64,000 bases of DNA from Caldilineaceae bacterium (GTDB lineage: Bacteria > Chloroflexota > Anaerolineae > Caldilineales > Caldilineaceae). Below the pieces are notes generated by a model. The model was not told the origin of the DNA and did not search any database. It saw only the letters and a list, made by a program, of their open reading frames with translations. This document shows, piece by piece, positions 9,555 to 17,896 of the stretch; within the stretch, counting starts at the first letter, position 1, and each line of letters starts with the position of its first letter. The position numbers and the translations under genes are program-made. The stretch spans positions 186,001 to 250,000 of the forward strand of contig JAJDXQ010000046.1 of NCBI GenBank assembly GCA_022823185.1, written 5' to 3'.

Positions 9555-10441
9555 GAAAGTCTCTTTCTCTTGGTGTATTGAATTCTGAAATTCAGATTGA
9601 TACATTTTGGCGGAAGGCCATGTGGGCCTTACGCCTCCGAAAGAACGGGTCCGCAAAGCGGCGAGGGATGCCAAGTCAATCTTACATCTGAAATCGGTGG
9701 AGTGCCAGCACCGTTCACGTTCATGCTGCAGAGGCAAATACGCTTGATGAAAGCAACGGAAAGTGTAGATTGGTAGGAGTTAGGAGTCGAAGACCTGCTC
9801 GCGCTCTGTTCAGGGCAGCCGCAAGTGTCGCGACTGACCAATACGCCCAGTTTGTGGGCATATTCAGCTTGAATCGTTGCCTGGTAACAGTGCAAACACG
9901 GACATGAGCTTGAGATCGGCATCTTTGCCTCACGTCCCTATTCTCTGCGGCCAACCTGAAGGTAGAGCTATGGTAGCGCACGGTAACAGCCTCGTCAAGG
10001 AGCAAGATAAGGCGTATGTAGAACAGATTTGGTGTAGCCAGGAGAAGCGAACGGCAGGCCTCAGCGTGAATTCCCGGAGAAAGCCCCAAACTTGCGCCGA
10101 TTCTGCCCTGCCCCTCGCTCACAATTCAAAAACAACCTACAAAAACCCGAAAATCCCCCATTCAGACAACAACCCGTACGCCCCTCTACCCACTGACCAC
10201 TGCCGTTCGGGCGAAACAGCTGGGCGCAGGACAATCTCTTATCCTTCACGCTCGGCGGCGAGGCAACCCAAAGCAAACGTTGTGGCGGGAGTGAGCCCTG
10301 AATGGGGAATCGTCTTAGACCCACTGCCCGGAACCTGAACTCTTTTCTGACAGTTTTCCGGAACGGGTAGCGTGCGCTTAATTGGTGAACCTTCCAGTGG
10401 GGCAGAGGGCGGAGAACGCACGACCGCAAATCCGTAAGGTT
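9555..10441. other. Long intergenic region without a supported gene
   Basis: About 890 bp in which no frame shows coding character or a recognisable domain. It contains one copy of the G-rich dispersed repeat (10054-10170, minus orientation). It ends at the operator and promoter of the SufR-like gene. Confidence 0.55.
10054..10170 (-). repeat. G-rich dispersed intergenic repeat, copy 1
   Basis: Read on the minus strand it starts with a TTGTCTGAATGGGGGATTTT-like head (10141-10170) and ends with GGAATTCACGCTGAGGCCTGC (10054-10074). That 21-bp tail is identical to 35038-35058, where it also follows a TTGTCTGAACGGGG head. Between them is a G-rich segment with GAGCGAGGGGCAGGG. The same head, G-rich body and tail order makes it one family with the copies near 24.1, 31.2 and 34.7 kb. 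Confidence 0.65.
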
Positions 10442-10465
10442 TTTTTATGAATTTATTCATAAAAA
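10442..10465. promoter_or_regulatory. Perfect 11-2-11 palindromic operator
   Basis: Two perfectly complementary 11-bp arms (TTTTTATGAAT and ATTCATAAAAA) around a TT centre. It lies 3 bp upstream of the -35 hexamer of the regulator gene. The position suits binding of a dimeric winged-helix protein, most simply the SufR-like regulator encoded just downstream. The T/A runs could also act as an UP element. Confidence 0.7.
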
Positions 10466-10468
10466 TGT

Positions 10469-10497
10469 TTGACACGGGGACCGATTCTTGCTACTAT
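10469..10497 (+). promoter_or_regulatory. Sigma70-type promoter of the SufR-like gene
   Basis: Consensus -35 TTGACA (10469-10474), 17-bp spacer and -10 TACTAT (10492-10497). Predicted transcription start is about 30 nt before the GTG start codon. Confidence 0.8.
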
Positions 10498-10536
10498 AGG
10501 AGTATACGTGCCAGCATTTAGCGAGGGAACGTTAAG

Positions 10537-11196
10537 GTGCAGACTGTTCGCAGCCGGATTCTGGATATCTTGAAGCAAAGTGGCCAGGCCTCGGTCGGCG
10601 CGCTGGCTGAACGTCTTGACCTGGCGCCGATCTCGGTAAGGTATCATCTGGACATCCTGCTCTCAGACAATCTCATCACAGTTTCCCAGGCCGAGGGACG
10701 GCGGCGAGTCGGACGGCCGCAGAAACTCTATTCGCTGACAGAGAACGCGGAGTCCCATTTTCCCGACAATTTCGCTCTTCTTACCGCTGGCGTCGTTCGC
10801 CAGATGAAACAGATGCTCCCGCCAGAGAAGATAGAAGGCTGCTTTCGCACACTTGCGGAAGAAATGGCGCAGCCGGTCACGCTGCAAAGTTCGTCGGATG
10901 AGGAGTTGGATGAGCGTATGGGGAAGGTGGTCGCATTCCTCAATGAAAGGGGATATCTGGCGCAGTGGGAACCGGCAAGCGGCACCCTGCGCACGCACAA
11001 CTGCCCCTATACCGGTGTGGCCGCCGAGCACAAAGAGATCTGTTGCATGGACCTCGCGCTGGTGGAATCGTTGAGCGGACAGAGTTGTGAATGTGTGCAG
11101 GCCATTGCCGACGGCGCCACCTGCTGCAGCTTTCGCGTGCAGACAGATGTAGACGGGCACGTAGCAGGCACACAGAGGGTTGAACTTTCAGTCTAG
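10537..11196 (+). CDS. SufR-like winged-helix transcriptional regulator with Cys-rich C-terminus
   Basis: 219 residues. Residues 1-70 form a DeoR/ArsR-type winged helix-turn-helix (SVGALAERLDLAPISVRYHLDIL). The C-terminal part carries cysteines spaced C-x12-C and then x13-C before a final CC pair (HNCPYTG, EICC, SCEC, ATCC). This is close to the cluster-binding pattern of the SufR family, which represses Fe-S assembly genes when holding a cluster. The GTG start has GAGGG about 14 nt upstream. It is followed at once by moaA and then an A-type Fe-S carrier, in line with Fe-S-responsive control of the run. The exact cysteine spacing differs from cyanobacterial SufR, so the cofactor is inferred. 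Confidence 0.8.
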   Translation: MQTVRSRILDILKQSGQASVGALAERLDLAPISVRYHLDILLSDNLITVSQAEGRRRVGRPQKLYSLTENAESHFPDNFALLTAGVVRQMKQMLPPEKIEGCFRTLAEEMAQPVTLQSSSDEELDERMGKVVAFLNERGYLAQWEPASGTLRTHNCPYTGVAAEHKEICCMDLALVESLSGQSCECVQAIADGATCCSFRVQTDVDGHVAGTQRVELSV

Positions 11197-11230
11197 AAGC
11201 ATCAGCGTTCCTTCATTGGAATTGGAAGAT

Positions 11231-12361
11231 ATGCCAACGACAACGCGTAACCTGAATCTGCCGGAACTGCCGCTCGTCGAAGAGGCCGCGGCCAAGCAGA
11301 ATGGGCAGAGCCACCGGACGAAATATGGCAGTGTAACCTTGTCGCCCATGCCTGGCGCCGATGCCTTGGCCGCAATGACCGAACCGACCCATGACAGCTA
11401 TGGCCGCCGTGTCCGCTACCTGCGAATCAGCCTCACCGACGCCTGCAATCTGCGTTGCGTTTACTGTATGCCGGAACATATGCAGTTCCGACCGCGTCAT
11501 GAACTGATGTCAGATGAGGAAATCATCTATCTTGTCAAAGTCGCGGCCAGTTTGGGGGTAGACAAGATTCGCCTTACCGGCGGCGAACCGACCATCCGCC
11601 CCGGTGTCGTGGACCTTGTGCGCCGGATAAACACTGTTCCCGGTATCAAAGATGTCGCAATGACGACAAACGCATTGCTCTTGGATAAACTCGCCCAGCC
11701 GCTGGCCCATGCAGGTCTGAACCGGGTCAACATCAGCATCGATACGGTTGACCCAGAGCGATTTCGCCGTATCACGCGCTGGGGCGACGTTGACGACGTT
11801 TGGCGAGGCATCCAGGCAGCCGAGCGAGCCGGACTGCGGCCCGTCAAGCTAAACTGTGTCGTCACTCGCGGCTTCAACGAGGAGGATGTGATCGACCTGG
11901 CGCGCCTGACCTTGGAGAATGAATGGGAAGTTCGCTTCATCGAGATGATGCCTTTTGGCGAGGTCAGCGACTTTCAGTTGAGCAACGTCGTCTCATTCCG
12001 CGAGATTCGGGAGAAGGTCGAGTCGGTCTTTGGCCCGCTGGAGGAAGCCAGCTACGACTTTATTGATCCCAGCCGCCCCTTCCGGATCCCCGGTGCGACG
12101 GGCACCTTGGGCTTTATCAGCAGTGTGACCGAGCCTTTCTGCCAGGGCTGCGGCCGCGTGCGGTTGACGGCGGACGGCAAACTGCGTCTATGTCTGTTGC
12201 GGGATGACGAGGTCGACCTGCTGACGCCTTTGCGCGCGGGGGCCGGTTTCGATAAGATACGTGCGCTGATGCAGGAGGGCGCCTTCCACAAGCCGTGGGG
12301 ACACGGGCTGGCGTCAGGGGTCTTCGCCGACGATCGGGCGATGAACCAGATCGGCGGCTAA
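11231..12361 (+). CDS. moaA: GTP 3',8-cyclase MoaA
   Basis: 376 residues. The radical SAM cluster motif is C72-x3-C76-x2-C79 in DACNLRCVYCMP. A second 4Fe-4S site typical of MoaA follows near the C-terminus (FCQGCGRVRLTADG ... LCLL), and the GGEPTIRPG SAM motif is present. It converts GTP to 3',8-cH2GTP, the first step of molybdenum cofactor synthesis. I chose ATG 11231 (GGAAG upstream); a TTG at 11180 in frame would overlap the regulator gene. About 50 residues precede the conserved core, more than usual. The C-terminus lacks a visible GG tail just at the end but has QIGG. No other Moco genes are adjacent. Confidence 0.93.
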   Translation: MPTTTRNLNLPELPLVEEAAAKQNGQSHRTKYGSVTLSPMPGADALAAMTEPTHDSYGRRVRYLRISLTDACNLRCVYCMPEHMQFRPRHELMSDEEIIYLVKVAASLGVDKIRLTGGEPTIRPGVVDLVRRINTVPGIKDVAMTTNALLLDKLAQPLAHAGLNRVNISIDTVDPERFRRITRWGDVDDVWRGIQAAERAGLRPVKLNCVVTRGFNEEDVIDLARLTLENEWEVRFIEMMPFGEVSDFQLSNVVSFREIREKVESVFGPLEEASYDFIDPSRPFRIPGATGTLGFISSVTEPFCQGCGRVRLTADGKLRLCLLRDDEVDLLTPLRAGAGFDKIRALMQEGAFHKPWGHGLASGVFADDRAMNQIGG

Positions 12362-12576
12362 GGCTTCGGCGGCGAAGGAAGCGGTGGCGGCCGCCCGTCG
12401 GAGCGATAGACGGCGCAGTTGGCGGATCCGGGGCATCAGCGAGGGGGCGTCGCGCTTAACCATGTGCAATTTTGGAATCATCCTGTGATAGGTTAGAGAA
12501 GGAAGAACGCCAACTGGCGTCGCTAAATTGACAAACAAGCCAGGTCGGAAACATTTTTTCACTCAAGGAGAGTTCG
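12362..12576. other. Intergenic leader before the A-type carrier
   Basis: 215 bp with no gene. A TTGACA (12528-12533) is present, but its 17-bp partner ACATTT is a poor -10. A separate promoter here is possible, not established. Confidence 0.35.
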
Positions 12577-12993
12577 ATGGACATTACCCTCACCGACACA
12601 AGCACGAAGGTCGTAACACTGACTGAGATGGCTGCCGATAAGCTGGGCGGCATTCTGGATCAGAAGGGCCTGCGCGAGTCACACGCGTTGCGCGTTTTTG
12701 TGAAGGGCGGCGGCTGTGGAGGGATGCAGTACGGCATGACCTTTGACGACGACATCCAGGAGTCGGACCAGGTCTTCGAGCAGTTTGGGCTGCGCGTCGT
12801 GATTGATCCGACCAGCTTCCTCTACGTTGGCGGTTCCAGCATTGACTATATCGATAACCTGATGGGCGGGGGATTCCATATTGAGAATCCGAACGCTGTC
12901 AGCTCGTGCGGCTGCGGGAGCAGCTTCCGGACCAATGGCGCGCCGGCAGGCGCCGCCGCGGGCGCCGGTTGCGGCAGCGGCTGCGGACACTAG
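12577..12993 (+). CDS. A-type iron-sulfur carrier protein (IscA/SufA/ErpA family)
   Basis: 138 residues. It has the three cluster-ligand cysteines of HesB/IscA proteins: C47 in GGGCGGMQY and C111/C113 in SSCGCGSSF. It carries 4Fe-4S or 2Fe-2S clusters to apoproteins. ATG has AAGGAGAG upstream. The C-terminus is extended by about 20 residues, Ala/Gly-rich and with two further cysteines (GCGSGCGH), which is unusual for the family. Its place after a SufR-like regulator and MoaA, and before a radical SAM protein, suggests it matures cluster enzymes encoded beside it. Confidence 0.92.
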   Translation: MDITLTDTSTKVVTLTEMAADKLGGILDQKGLRESHALRVFVKGGGCGGMQYGMTFDDDIQESDQVFEQFGLRVVIDPTSFLYVGGSSIDYIDNLMGGGFHIENPNAVSSCGCGSSFRTNGAPAGAAAGAGCGSGCGH

Positions 12994-13112
12994 TCGCTGG
13001 CTGAAGAATTCGAACGCATAGCGGTAAGGGTTGGGTTTACAGCTCTCCAGTCGCCCGTCGTATGCGCGGGCGGCTGGTTTGCAGACCCTTGACTTGCCTG
13101 GAGCGGAGTGCC

Positions 13113-13505
13113 ATGCAGGCACGTTACTACACCTTACGGGAGGCGAAGGCCGCGCTCCCCATTGTAAAAGCGCTGATGTCCCAGGTGCAGGAGGCGCGCA
13201 GCGAAATCCTGCGCTTACGGCCTGAAATCTGGCCTGTATTGCAGAAGGCGGCCCAAAATGGGGGCAACGCCGCAGCCGGCGAAGTCTATACCCAATTCGA
13301 TAAACTGGAGTCCGGCGTCAAGGGAATTCTGGAAATGGGGATCCTGGTGAAGGACATTGATCAGGGCCTGATTGATTTTCTGGCGATTCGCAACGGGCGG
13401 GAAGTATATCTTTGCTGGAAACATGGTGAAGAGGAGCTTTCTTTTTGGCACGATGTTCACGCCGGGTTCGGAGGCCGCCAACCAATTGATCCCGCCGACT
13501 TTTGA
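13113..13505 (+). CDS. DUF2203 family protein
   Basis: 130 residues starting at ATG 13113. The opening ARYYTLREAKAALPIVKALM is the conserved N-terminus of DUF2203 (COG4911) and the C-terminus has the family's LCWKHGEEELSFWHD...GGRQP pattern. The middle is amphipathic and probably helical. The family has no known function. Same strand and close spacing to the A-type carrier upstream and the rhodanese downstream suggest co-expression. Confidence 0.85.
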   Translation: MQARYYTLREAKAALPIVKALMSQVQEARSEILRLRPEIWPVLQKAAQNGGNAAAGEVYTQFDKLESGVKGILEMGILVKDIDQGLIDFLAIRNGREVYLCWKHGEEELSFWHDVHAGFGGRQPIDPADF

Positions 13506-13590
13506 TTGCCGCCAGATTATAACCGCTCCTCAGGATCACGGTTCCCCATCTTCAATCGAAATCCGTAACAAGAAACTGTGAGTAGAGACG

Positions 13591-13962
13591 ATGCCCAATC
13601 CCTATGGCGCGCCTGAAGTTAGTGTACATGATGTCGCAGAAAAGCAGCGGGAAGGCGAGGATTTTCTGCTGGTGGATGTGCGCGAACCCAATGAGTTGGA
13701 GCTGGCCAGCCTGTCGGACGGCGCGTACATCAGCCTGCCCTTGAGTGAATTGCGCGAGCGCCGGCTGGAGGCCCTGCCGGAGGCGCTAAGCAAGGATAAG
13801 CAGGCCGAGGTTGTCCTGTTCTGCCATAAAGGACTGCGCAGCGCGCAGGTTACTGTGTTCTTGCGCCAGCAGGGCTGGTCCAACGCCGTCAGCATGGCCG
13901 GAGGCATCGATGCCTGGGCCGAAGAGATCGACGAATCGGTCGGCCAGTACGCAAGCATGTAG
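13591..13962 (+). CDS. Single-domain rhodanese-like sulfurtransferase
   Basis: 123 residues, one rhodanese domain of the GlpE/PspE size. The persulfide-forming active-site loop is CHKGLRS with C78, and LLVDVREPNE is the CH2A-type motif near residue 27. The protein would carry sulfane sulfur to a thiol acceptor or another enzyme. It lies 41 bp upstream of the B12-binding radical SAM gene, which suggests sulfur donation to that pathway or to Fe-S assembly. The acceptor is not evident. Confidence 0.92.
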   Translation: MPNPYGAPEVSVHDVAEKQREGEDFLLVDVREPNELELASLSDGAYISLPLSELRERRLEALPEALSKDKQAEVVLFCHKGLRSAQVTVFLRQQGWSNAVSMAGGIDAWAEEIDESVGQYASM

Positions 13963-14003
13963 AGTGTTGACCGCGCGTTCTGAGGAGGAATGAGGAGAAA
14001 CAG

Positions 14004-15461
14004 TTGAAATCGATCTGGCCCCCGAGCAAAGAACAGAAGAATGACATTGTCTGGATCGATCTGGGCGATTTGGGTGACCTGGTCTATCCACAGGGGCCCC
14101 ACGAGCAGTGGCAGGATCACGGGCTTGGGCTTCTGCGGACGATCATGCACAACAACGGCATCGAAACCGACATCGTGTCCACGCGGGCGGTGACCAGCTG
14201 GGAACAACTGGCGCCAAAGCTGCGGGGTTACAAGATGGCGTTGATGAATGTACGCAGCTACACATTCCCGGTCGCGTTGAAGGCTGCCCAGATTTTCAAG
14301 GAGATCAATCCGGATGGACTGGTTCTGACCGGCGGAATGCATGCAACGGTTGCGCCGGACGAGATGGCCGAAGTTGAAGCATTTGACAAGATCTGCCAGG
14401 GAGCCGGAGAGGAAGTGATCCTCGACCTGGTGCGAGATCCCGACAGTTTTTCAAGAGTATTCATGGGGCAGGGCTCCCGCTCGATGGCCGATTGGCCGCA
14501 GATCAACCGCGAACTTTGGCCCAAACCGGCCAGTTGGAAGGAAGCGCTGGCGATTGGGCGACCGCGGCGGGCAGTTCGGGTGAGCAGGCTGGAGCGGAAT
14601 TTCAACTGGCCGATGGAACCGGAGTGCGGATGGGGCCCCCCGCCTGTTGCTACGATTATCACGAGCCGCGTCTGCCCGTGGCAATGCGTGTTCTGCAACG
14701 AGGCCTCCTACATTCCCAACATGGGCCGTCGTCCGGTGGGCATGATCATCGACGAGTTGAACGCGCTCGATGAGAAGTACGGTGTGGGCTCCGTTGTAAT
14801 CCATGACTCAATGTTTTTCCAGAACCCGAAATGGCTGCAGGAATGGATACAGGAGTATCCTCGCCGGGCCAACCAGGTGTGGCCCTACTGGGCGGCCGCC
14901 CGCGCAGACACGGTTCGCCAGTGGCCCGAGCTGTTCACCGCGCTCGTGCGGGAGACCAACTGGAACCTCATTTCCATCGGCTTCGAGTCTGGCAGCGACC
15001 GCATCTTGAAGCTGCTCAACAAGGAATGCACCGAAGAGGACAACGACTACGCTATCGATCTCGTCAACCGCCTTGGCGACGAGATGGAAGCGGAAGGAAA
15101 GGAGCCTCCTGTCTTCTGGTCCAACATTATGCTGGGCATCCCAGGGGAAACGGATGAAGACGCCTTCAAGACGATGCGCATGCTCAAGCGGATGAAGCGG
15201 GTCTTCCCCTCCATCTCCTACTACGCGCCGTATCCGGGCTCAGCCCTGGGCTTTCAACTGATCGCCGAAGGCAAAAGCCTGATGAGCCGGGACAACTATC
15301 ACCGCTTCCCCGATGACGAGAAAGTGAAGGGTGTCGACTACGGATTCTACCGGGAGCTGCTTGCAGGCAAATATGACGCTGAAGTGAATCGCGGCCTGAC
15401 AGAAGCTGAACAGCGGCGCGGCTATGAAGGCATGTACCAGCAGGCCCTGGTAAAGGCATAG
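14004..15461 (+). CDS. B12-binding domain radical SAM protein of unknown function
   Basis: 485 residues. The N-terminal half resembles a cobalamin-binding Rossmann domain (VLTGGMHATVAPDE near residue 107, CQGAGEE near 131) but lacks the classic DxHxxG. The radical SAM motif C224-x3-C228-x2-C231 (RVCPWQCVFCNE) and a GFESGSD motif near residue 325 follow. TTG at 14004 is the start, with GAGGAG about 6 nt upstream. Homologous architectures do methylations, ring contractions and thiolations; the product here cannot be told. It is followed 4 nt later by a 68-residue and then an overlapping 126-residue unknown gene, which are likely partners. Confidence 0.85.
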   Translation: MKSIWPPSKEQKNDIVWIDLGDLGDLVYPQGPHEQWQDHGLGLLRTIMHNNGIETDIVSTRAVTSWEQLAPKLRGYKMALMNVRSYTFPVALKAAQIFKEINPDGLVLTGGMHATVAPDEMAEVEAFDKICQGAGEEVILDLVRDPDSFSRVFMGQGSRSMADWPQINRELWPKPASWKEALAIGRPRRAVRVSRLERNFNWPMEPECGWGPPPVATIITSRVCPWQCVFCNEASYIPNMGRRPVGMIIDELNALDEKYGVGSVVIHDSMFFQNPKWLQEWIQEYPRRANQVWPYWAAARADTVRQWPELFTALVRETNWNLISIGFESGSDRILKLLNKECTEEDNDYAIDLVNRLGDEMEAEGKEPPVFWSNIMLGIPGETDEDAFKTMRMLKRMKRVFPSISYYAPYPGSALGFQLIAEGKSLMSRDNYHRFPDDEKVKGVDYGFYRELLAGKYDAEVNRGLTEAEQRRGYEGMYQQALVKA

Positions 15462-15465
15462 GCGG

Positions 15466-15672
15466 ATGAGCAGCTTTTCCAATCCCCACTACATGTACCT
15501 GTTTGACATGAAGAACGGCAAGAAAAAGCTTGCCTACGGACAGAGCCCGGAGGACGCGCTGGAGATTCTGCGTATTCGCCTTTCAGACGAGGAGATGGGC
15601 CAGATAGAAGCCGACCAATACGTGCGCATCAGCCAGCGAAAGCTCCAAGAGCACGTTGACGATCTGGGATGA
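15466..15672 (+). CDS. Small conserved-looking hypothetical protein (68 aa)
   Basis: Starts 4 nt after the radical SAM gene and overlaps the next gene by 4 nt (ATGA), so it is likely translated as part of an operon. The sequence (MYLFDMKNGKKKLAYGQSPEDALEILR) is soluble and charged, with no cysteine or signal. I do not recognise a family. The tight coupling suggests a partner or regulatory subunit for the radical SAM protein. Confidence 0.6.
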   Translation: MSSFSNPHYMYLFDMKNGKKKLAYGQSPEDALEILRIRLSDEEMGQIEADQYVRISQRKLQEHVDDLG

Positions 15673-16049
15673 TGCTGCGCGCAGCGGCCGCGAGATTGGG
15701 CGCGCGCCTGCGCGCCGCGTTTGGCCGCTCTGCGAACATACCCCCGCACTCTACCCTGACCCCCTCCCAGCAGCGACTCCTTGGAGAGCTGCTGCAGGGT
15801 GATACCCTCAAATCCCATCGTTACCTCGACGGCAACAAGGAATACCGTCTGCATCCACTTGGCGGCGACTCCCGTTCTGTTGCGGCGCAAGACGTGAAGC
15901 GATTGGAAGTTTATGGGCTTCTGCTCAGCAACCACAAATTTCCCGCGGCCACGCTATTCCTGTCACCGAGCGGGCGAGAGGCCGCCGCTGCGGCTGTAAA
16001 GGCAGTCAGAGAGGCCCGGGAGGACTCTGCCTTCAAGAAGTCTCGGTAG
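15669..16049 (+). CDS. Hypothetical protein (126 aa)
   Basis: Overlaps the 68-residue gene by 4 nt, a coupling signature. The first 20 residues are Arg/Ala-rich (MMLRAAAARLGARLRAAFG), amphipathic rather than a clear membrane segment. The rest contains YLDGNKEYRLHPLGGD and a helical Ala-rich end, and could form a small winged-helix-like fold (LEVYGLLLSN). No family recognised. Convergent with the DUF309 gene after 64 bp. Confidence 0.55.
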   Translation: MMLRAAAARLGARLRAAFGRSANIPPHSTLTPSQQRLLGELLQGDTLKSHRYLDGNKEYRLHPLGGDSRSVAAQDVKRLEVYGLLLSNHKFPAATLFLSPSGREAAAAAVKAVREAREDSAFKKSR

Positions 16050-16113
16050 GGGAGCGCCGGAATGAACGGAACGCGAAACCTGGTCGCCTCCCTCTTCAAG
16101 CCTGCGAAACCTC

Positions 16114-16944
16114 CTAATGTTCCTCTGGCAACTGAACGCCCAGGTCCTCGGGTGTTTCGCCACCGTAGGGATTGCTGAAATCCAACCTGGGAAAGTTCAT
16201 ATCACTGGCGTCAACGGGAAGGTCGGGGTCCATCTCGGAAATCTGGCGATGGATCTTCTCGGAGGCCGCACGGAAGGGTCCCACTCCGATCCCCTGACAC
16301 TGGTCAGCCAATCCCCGAAGTTTTGGCAGGCCGCGGCGAAACATCTTCAGCGCGCCTCGCCGGTTTCCCCTTTCAATCTGAAGAAACGCGACGCCGACCT
16401 GCAGGATGCCCTGGTAAATATCGCGTACCGGCCGCGATTCTTCGTTCCAGGCCAGTTCCAGGTATTCGTGCTGGTCGAAGAACCGCCCTTGATTGAAAGC
16501 AAGCAGCCCGGCCACGGCCGCGCGGCTGGGCGGGTCCGCGCAACCATCAAGGACCCGGTGCGGTGGATGAATGTGTCGTTCGACCACGGCCACAAGCTCT
16601 TCCATAATGCGGCTGCGCGCCCAGGAATGGTCGGCGCCCGCCTTTCGCGCCTTCTGAAGCGTCTCCACGTCGACGTGGCTGCCAAAGGCGTAAATGGGTG
16701 TGAGGCGTGTGTGCGGTTTCAGCTTGCACTGTCTGATGGCAGACTCCCAGTCCCCGGGCGATTTCAGGTCGAGCAAGGCCAGAACGGGAAATGTGCTCGC
16801 CACCGCGCCCATAAACAACTCTGACCGGTCGATCGTGACCGGTTCGCCGCCCGCAGCCCGCACAACGTCTTCCAGTCTAACTGAGAAAAAGAGGTCCGGC
16901 TCAAGAATCACGACGACCGGTCGGTACTGTTCAGTGTCTGCCAC
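16114..16944 (-). CDS. DUF309 protein with N-terminal receiver-like domain
   Basis: 276 residues from a GTG at 16944, placed 5 nt after GGAGG; a TTG four codons earlier would sit on the Shine-Dalgarno. Residues about 8-120 look like a response-regulator receiver: VVVILEPDLFF with acidic residues after strand 1, and LALLDLKS with a possible phosphoacceptor Asp. The C-terminal half is DUF309 (FNQGRFFDQHEYLELAW, then DIYQGILQVGVAFLQIERGN), a helical family of unknown function. No histidine kinase is encoded nearby, and the switch Lys is not clear, so signalling by phosphorylation is uncertain. Confidence 0.8.
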   Translation of the reverse strand: MADTEQYRPVVVILEPDLFFSVRLEDVVRAAGGEPVTIDRSELFMGAVASTFPVLALLDLKSPGDWESAIRQCKLKPHTRLTPIYAFGSHVDVETLQKARKAGADHSWARSRIMEELVAVVERHIHPPHRVLDGCADPPSRAAVAGLLAFNQGRFFDQHEYLELAWNEESRPVRDIYQGILQVGVAFLQIERGNRRGALKMFRRGLPKLRGLADQCQGIGVGPFRAASEKIHRQISEMDPDLPVDASDMNFPRLDFSNPYGGETPEDLGVQLPEEH

Positions 16945-17128
16945 GTTGCCCTCCAATCAAGTGAAGTGCAGCTTCGCCCGCCTACCCTTAGCAAGCTGCT
17001 GCGCTTGAAAATCGCGTCGAATCTGACGGCTTATCTCCTGGTCATAAGGGTGGCTGGATGTCCCGTTGAACGGCCCCGCGAATTCATGCCGGCCCCTACC
17101 TTTCCATTGCTGAATCCACTGTCCCCTC

Positions 17129-17137
17129 TGTTATACT
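17129..17137 (+). promoter_or_regulatory. Extended -10 promoter of xseB
   Basis: TG-T-TATACT (TG at 17129, hexamer 17132-17137), about 33 nt before the xseB start. No good -35 at 17 bp, as expected for an extended -10 element. Confidence 0.5.
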
Positions 17138-17170
17138 AAAGCCAAACCGGCTGGAGCAGAAAGGAACGCA

Positions 17171-17422
17171 ATGGAGAGTCAGGAAAAGGCGGCCGAACAG
17201 TTTGAAGAACTGTCCTACGAGGAGAGCTATGCCCAGCTTCAGGAGGTTCTGGAACGTCTTGAGGCAGCCGAACTGCCTCTGGCGGATTCGCTGGATCTCT
17301 ACGAGAAAGGCGTGAAGCTGGCCTCGCGCTGCGGCGTGTTGCTCGAAGAGGCTGAGCTCAGAGTCCGGATGTGGCAGCCGGACGGAAACCTTGCGCAATT
17401 GGGCGACGCCCAGGAACTGTAA
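17171..17422 (+). CDS. xseB: Exodeoxyribonuclease VII small subunit
   Basis: 83 residues with the family core SYEESYAQLQEVLERLEAAELPLADSL then LYEKGVKLASRC. It forms a helical hairpin that binds the large subunit XseA in the single-strand nuclease. ATG has AAGGA 6-7 nt upstream. The xseA gene is not next to it, and a DUF212 membrane protein gene follows directly. Length is normal. Confidence 0.93.
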   Translation: MESQEKAAEQFEELSYEESYAQLQEVLERLEAAELPLADSLDLYEKGVKLASRCGVLLEEAELRVRMWQPDGNLAQLGDAQEL

Positions 17423-17426
17423 CCTT

Positions 17427-17873
17427 ATGCAGTTGCTTGGAAGCGGATCCATCATCTGGCTGCCGCTGAGTGTCGGCCTGATCGTACAGCTATACAAGTT
17501 TCTCTTCGAATGGATCCGGAATCGTGACTTTGATCTGCGCGTGCTCGCCCGCGCGGGGGGCATGCCAAGCAGCCACGCTGCAATGGTCTGCAGCCTTGTC
17601 TCCGCCATCGGCTACCGTTCCGGTCCGCGCAGCGACATTTTTGCCATGGCCGCAATCTTCGCCCTGGTTGTCATGTACGACGCAACCGGTGTACGGCAAG
17701 CCGCGGGCAAGCAGGCGAAAGTCCTGAATCAGATCCTGCGAGAACTCTTCACGGGGCAGCCGGTCAGTGAAGAAGAGCTGAAGGAGCTGATCGGCCATAC
17801 TCCGACCGAGGTATATATCGGCGCGCTCGTCGGTGTCCTCTATACCGTTCTGTGGTTTCAGTTTGCCGCATGA
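17427..17873 (+). CDS. Divergent PAP2 family (DUF212/COG1963) membrane protein
   Basis: 148 residues from ATG 17427, 4 nt after xseB. It has the family signatures GGMPSSHAAMVCSL near residue 45 and DATGVRQAAGKQAKVLN near residue 83, plus three to four hydrophobic segments including the C-terminal one. PSSH is the shared motif with type 2 phosphatidic acid phosphatases, but the other PAP2 catalytic residues are not evident, so enzymatic activity is uncertain. Confidence 0.9.
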   Translation: MQLLGSGSIIWLPLSVGLIVQLYKFLFEWIRNRDFDLRVLARAGGMPSSHAAMVCSLVSAIGYRSGPRSDIFAMAAIFALVVMYDATGVRQAAGKQAKVLNQILRELFTGQPVSEEELKELIGHTPTEVYIGALVGVLYTVLWFQFAA

Positions 17874-17896
17874 GCGACTCGCAAGCGGCCTGCCCT

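Noticed and set aside
9721-10122. Minus-strand frame of 133 codons as a gene
   Set aside because: No ribosome-binding site or domain; it crosses the dispersed repeat.
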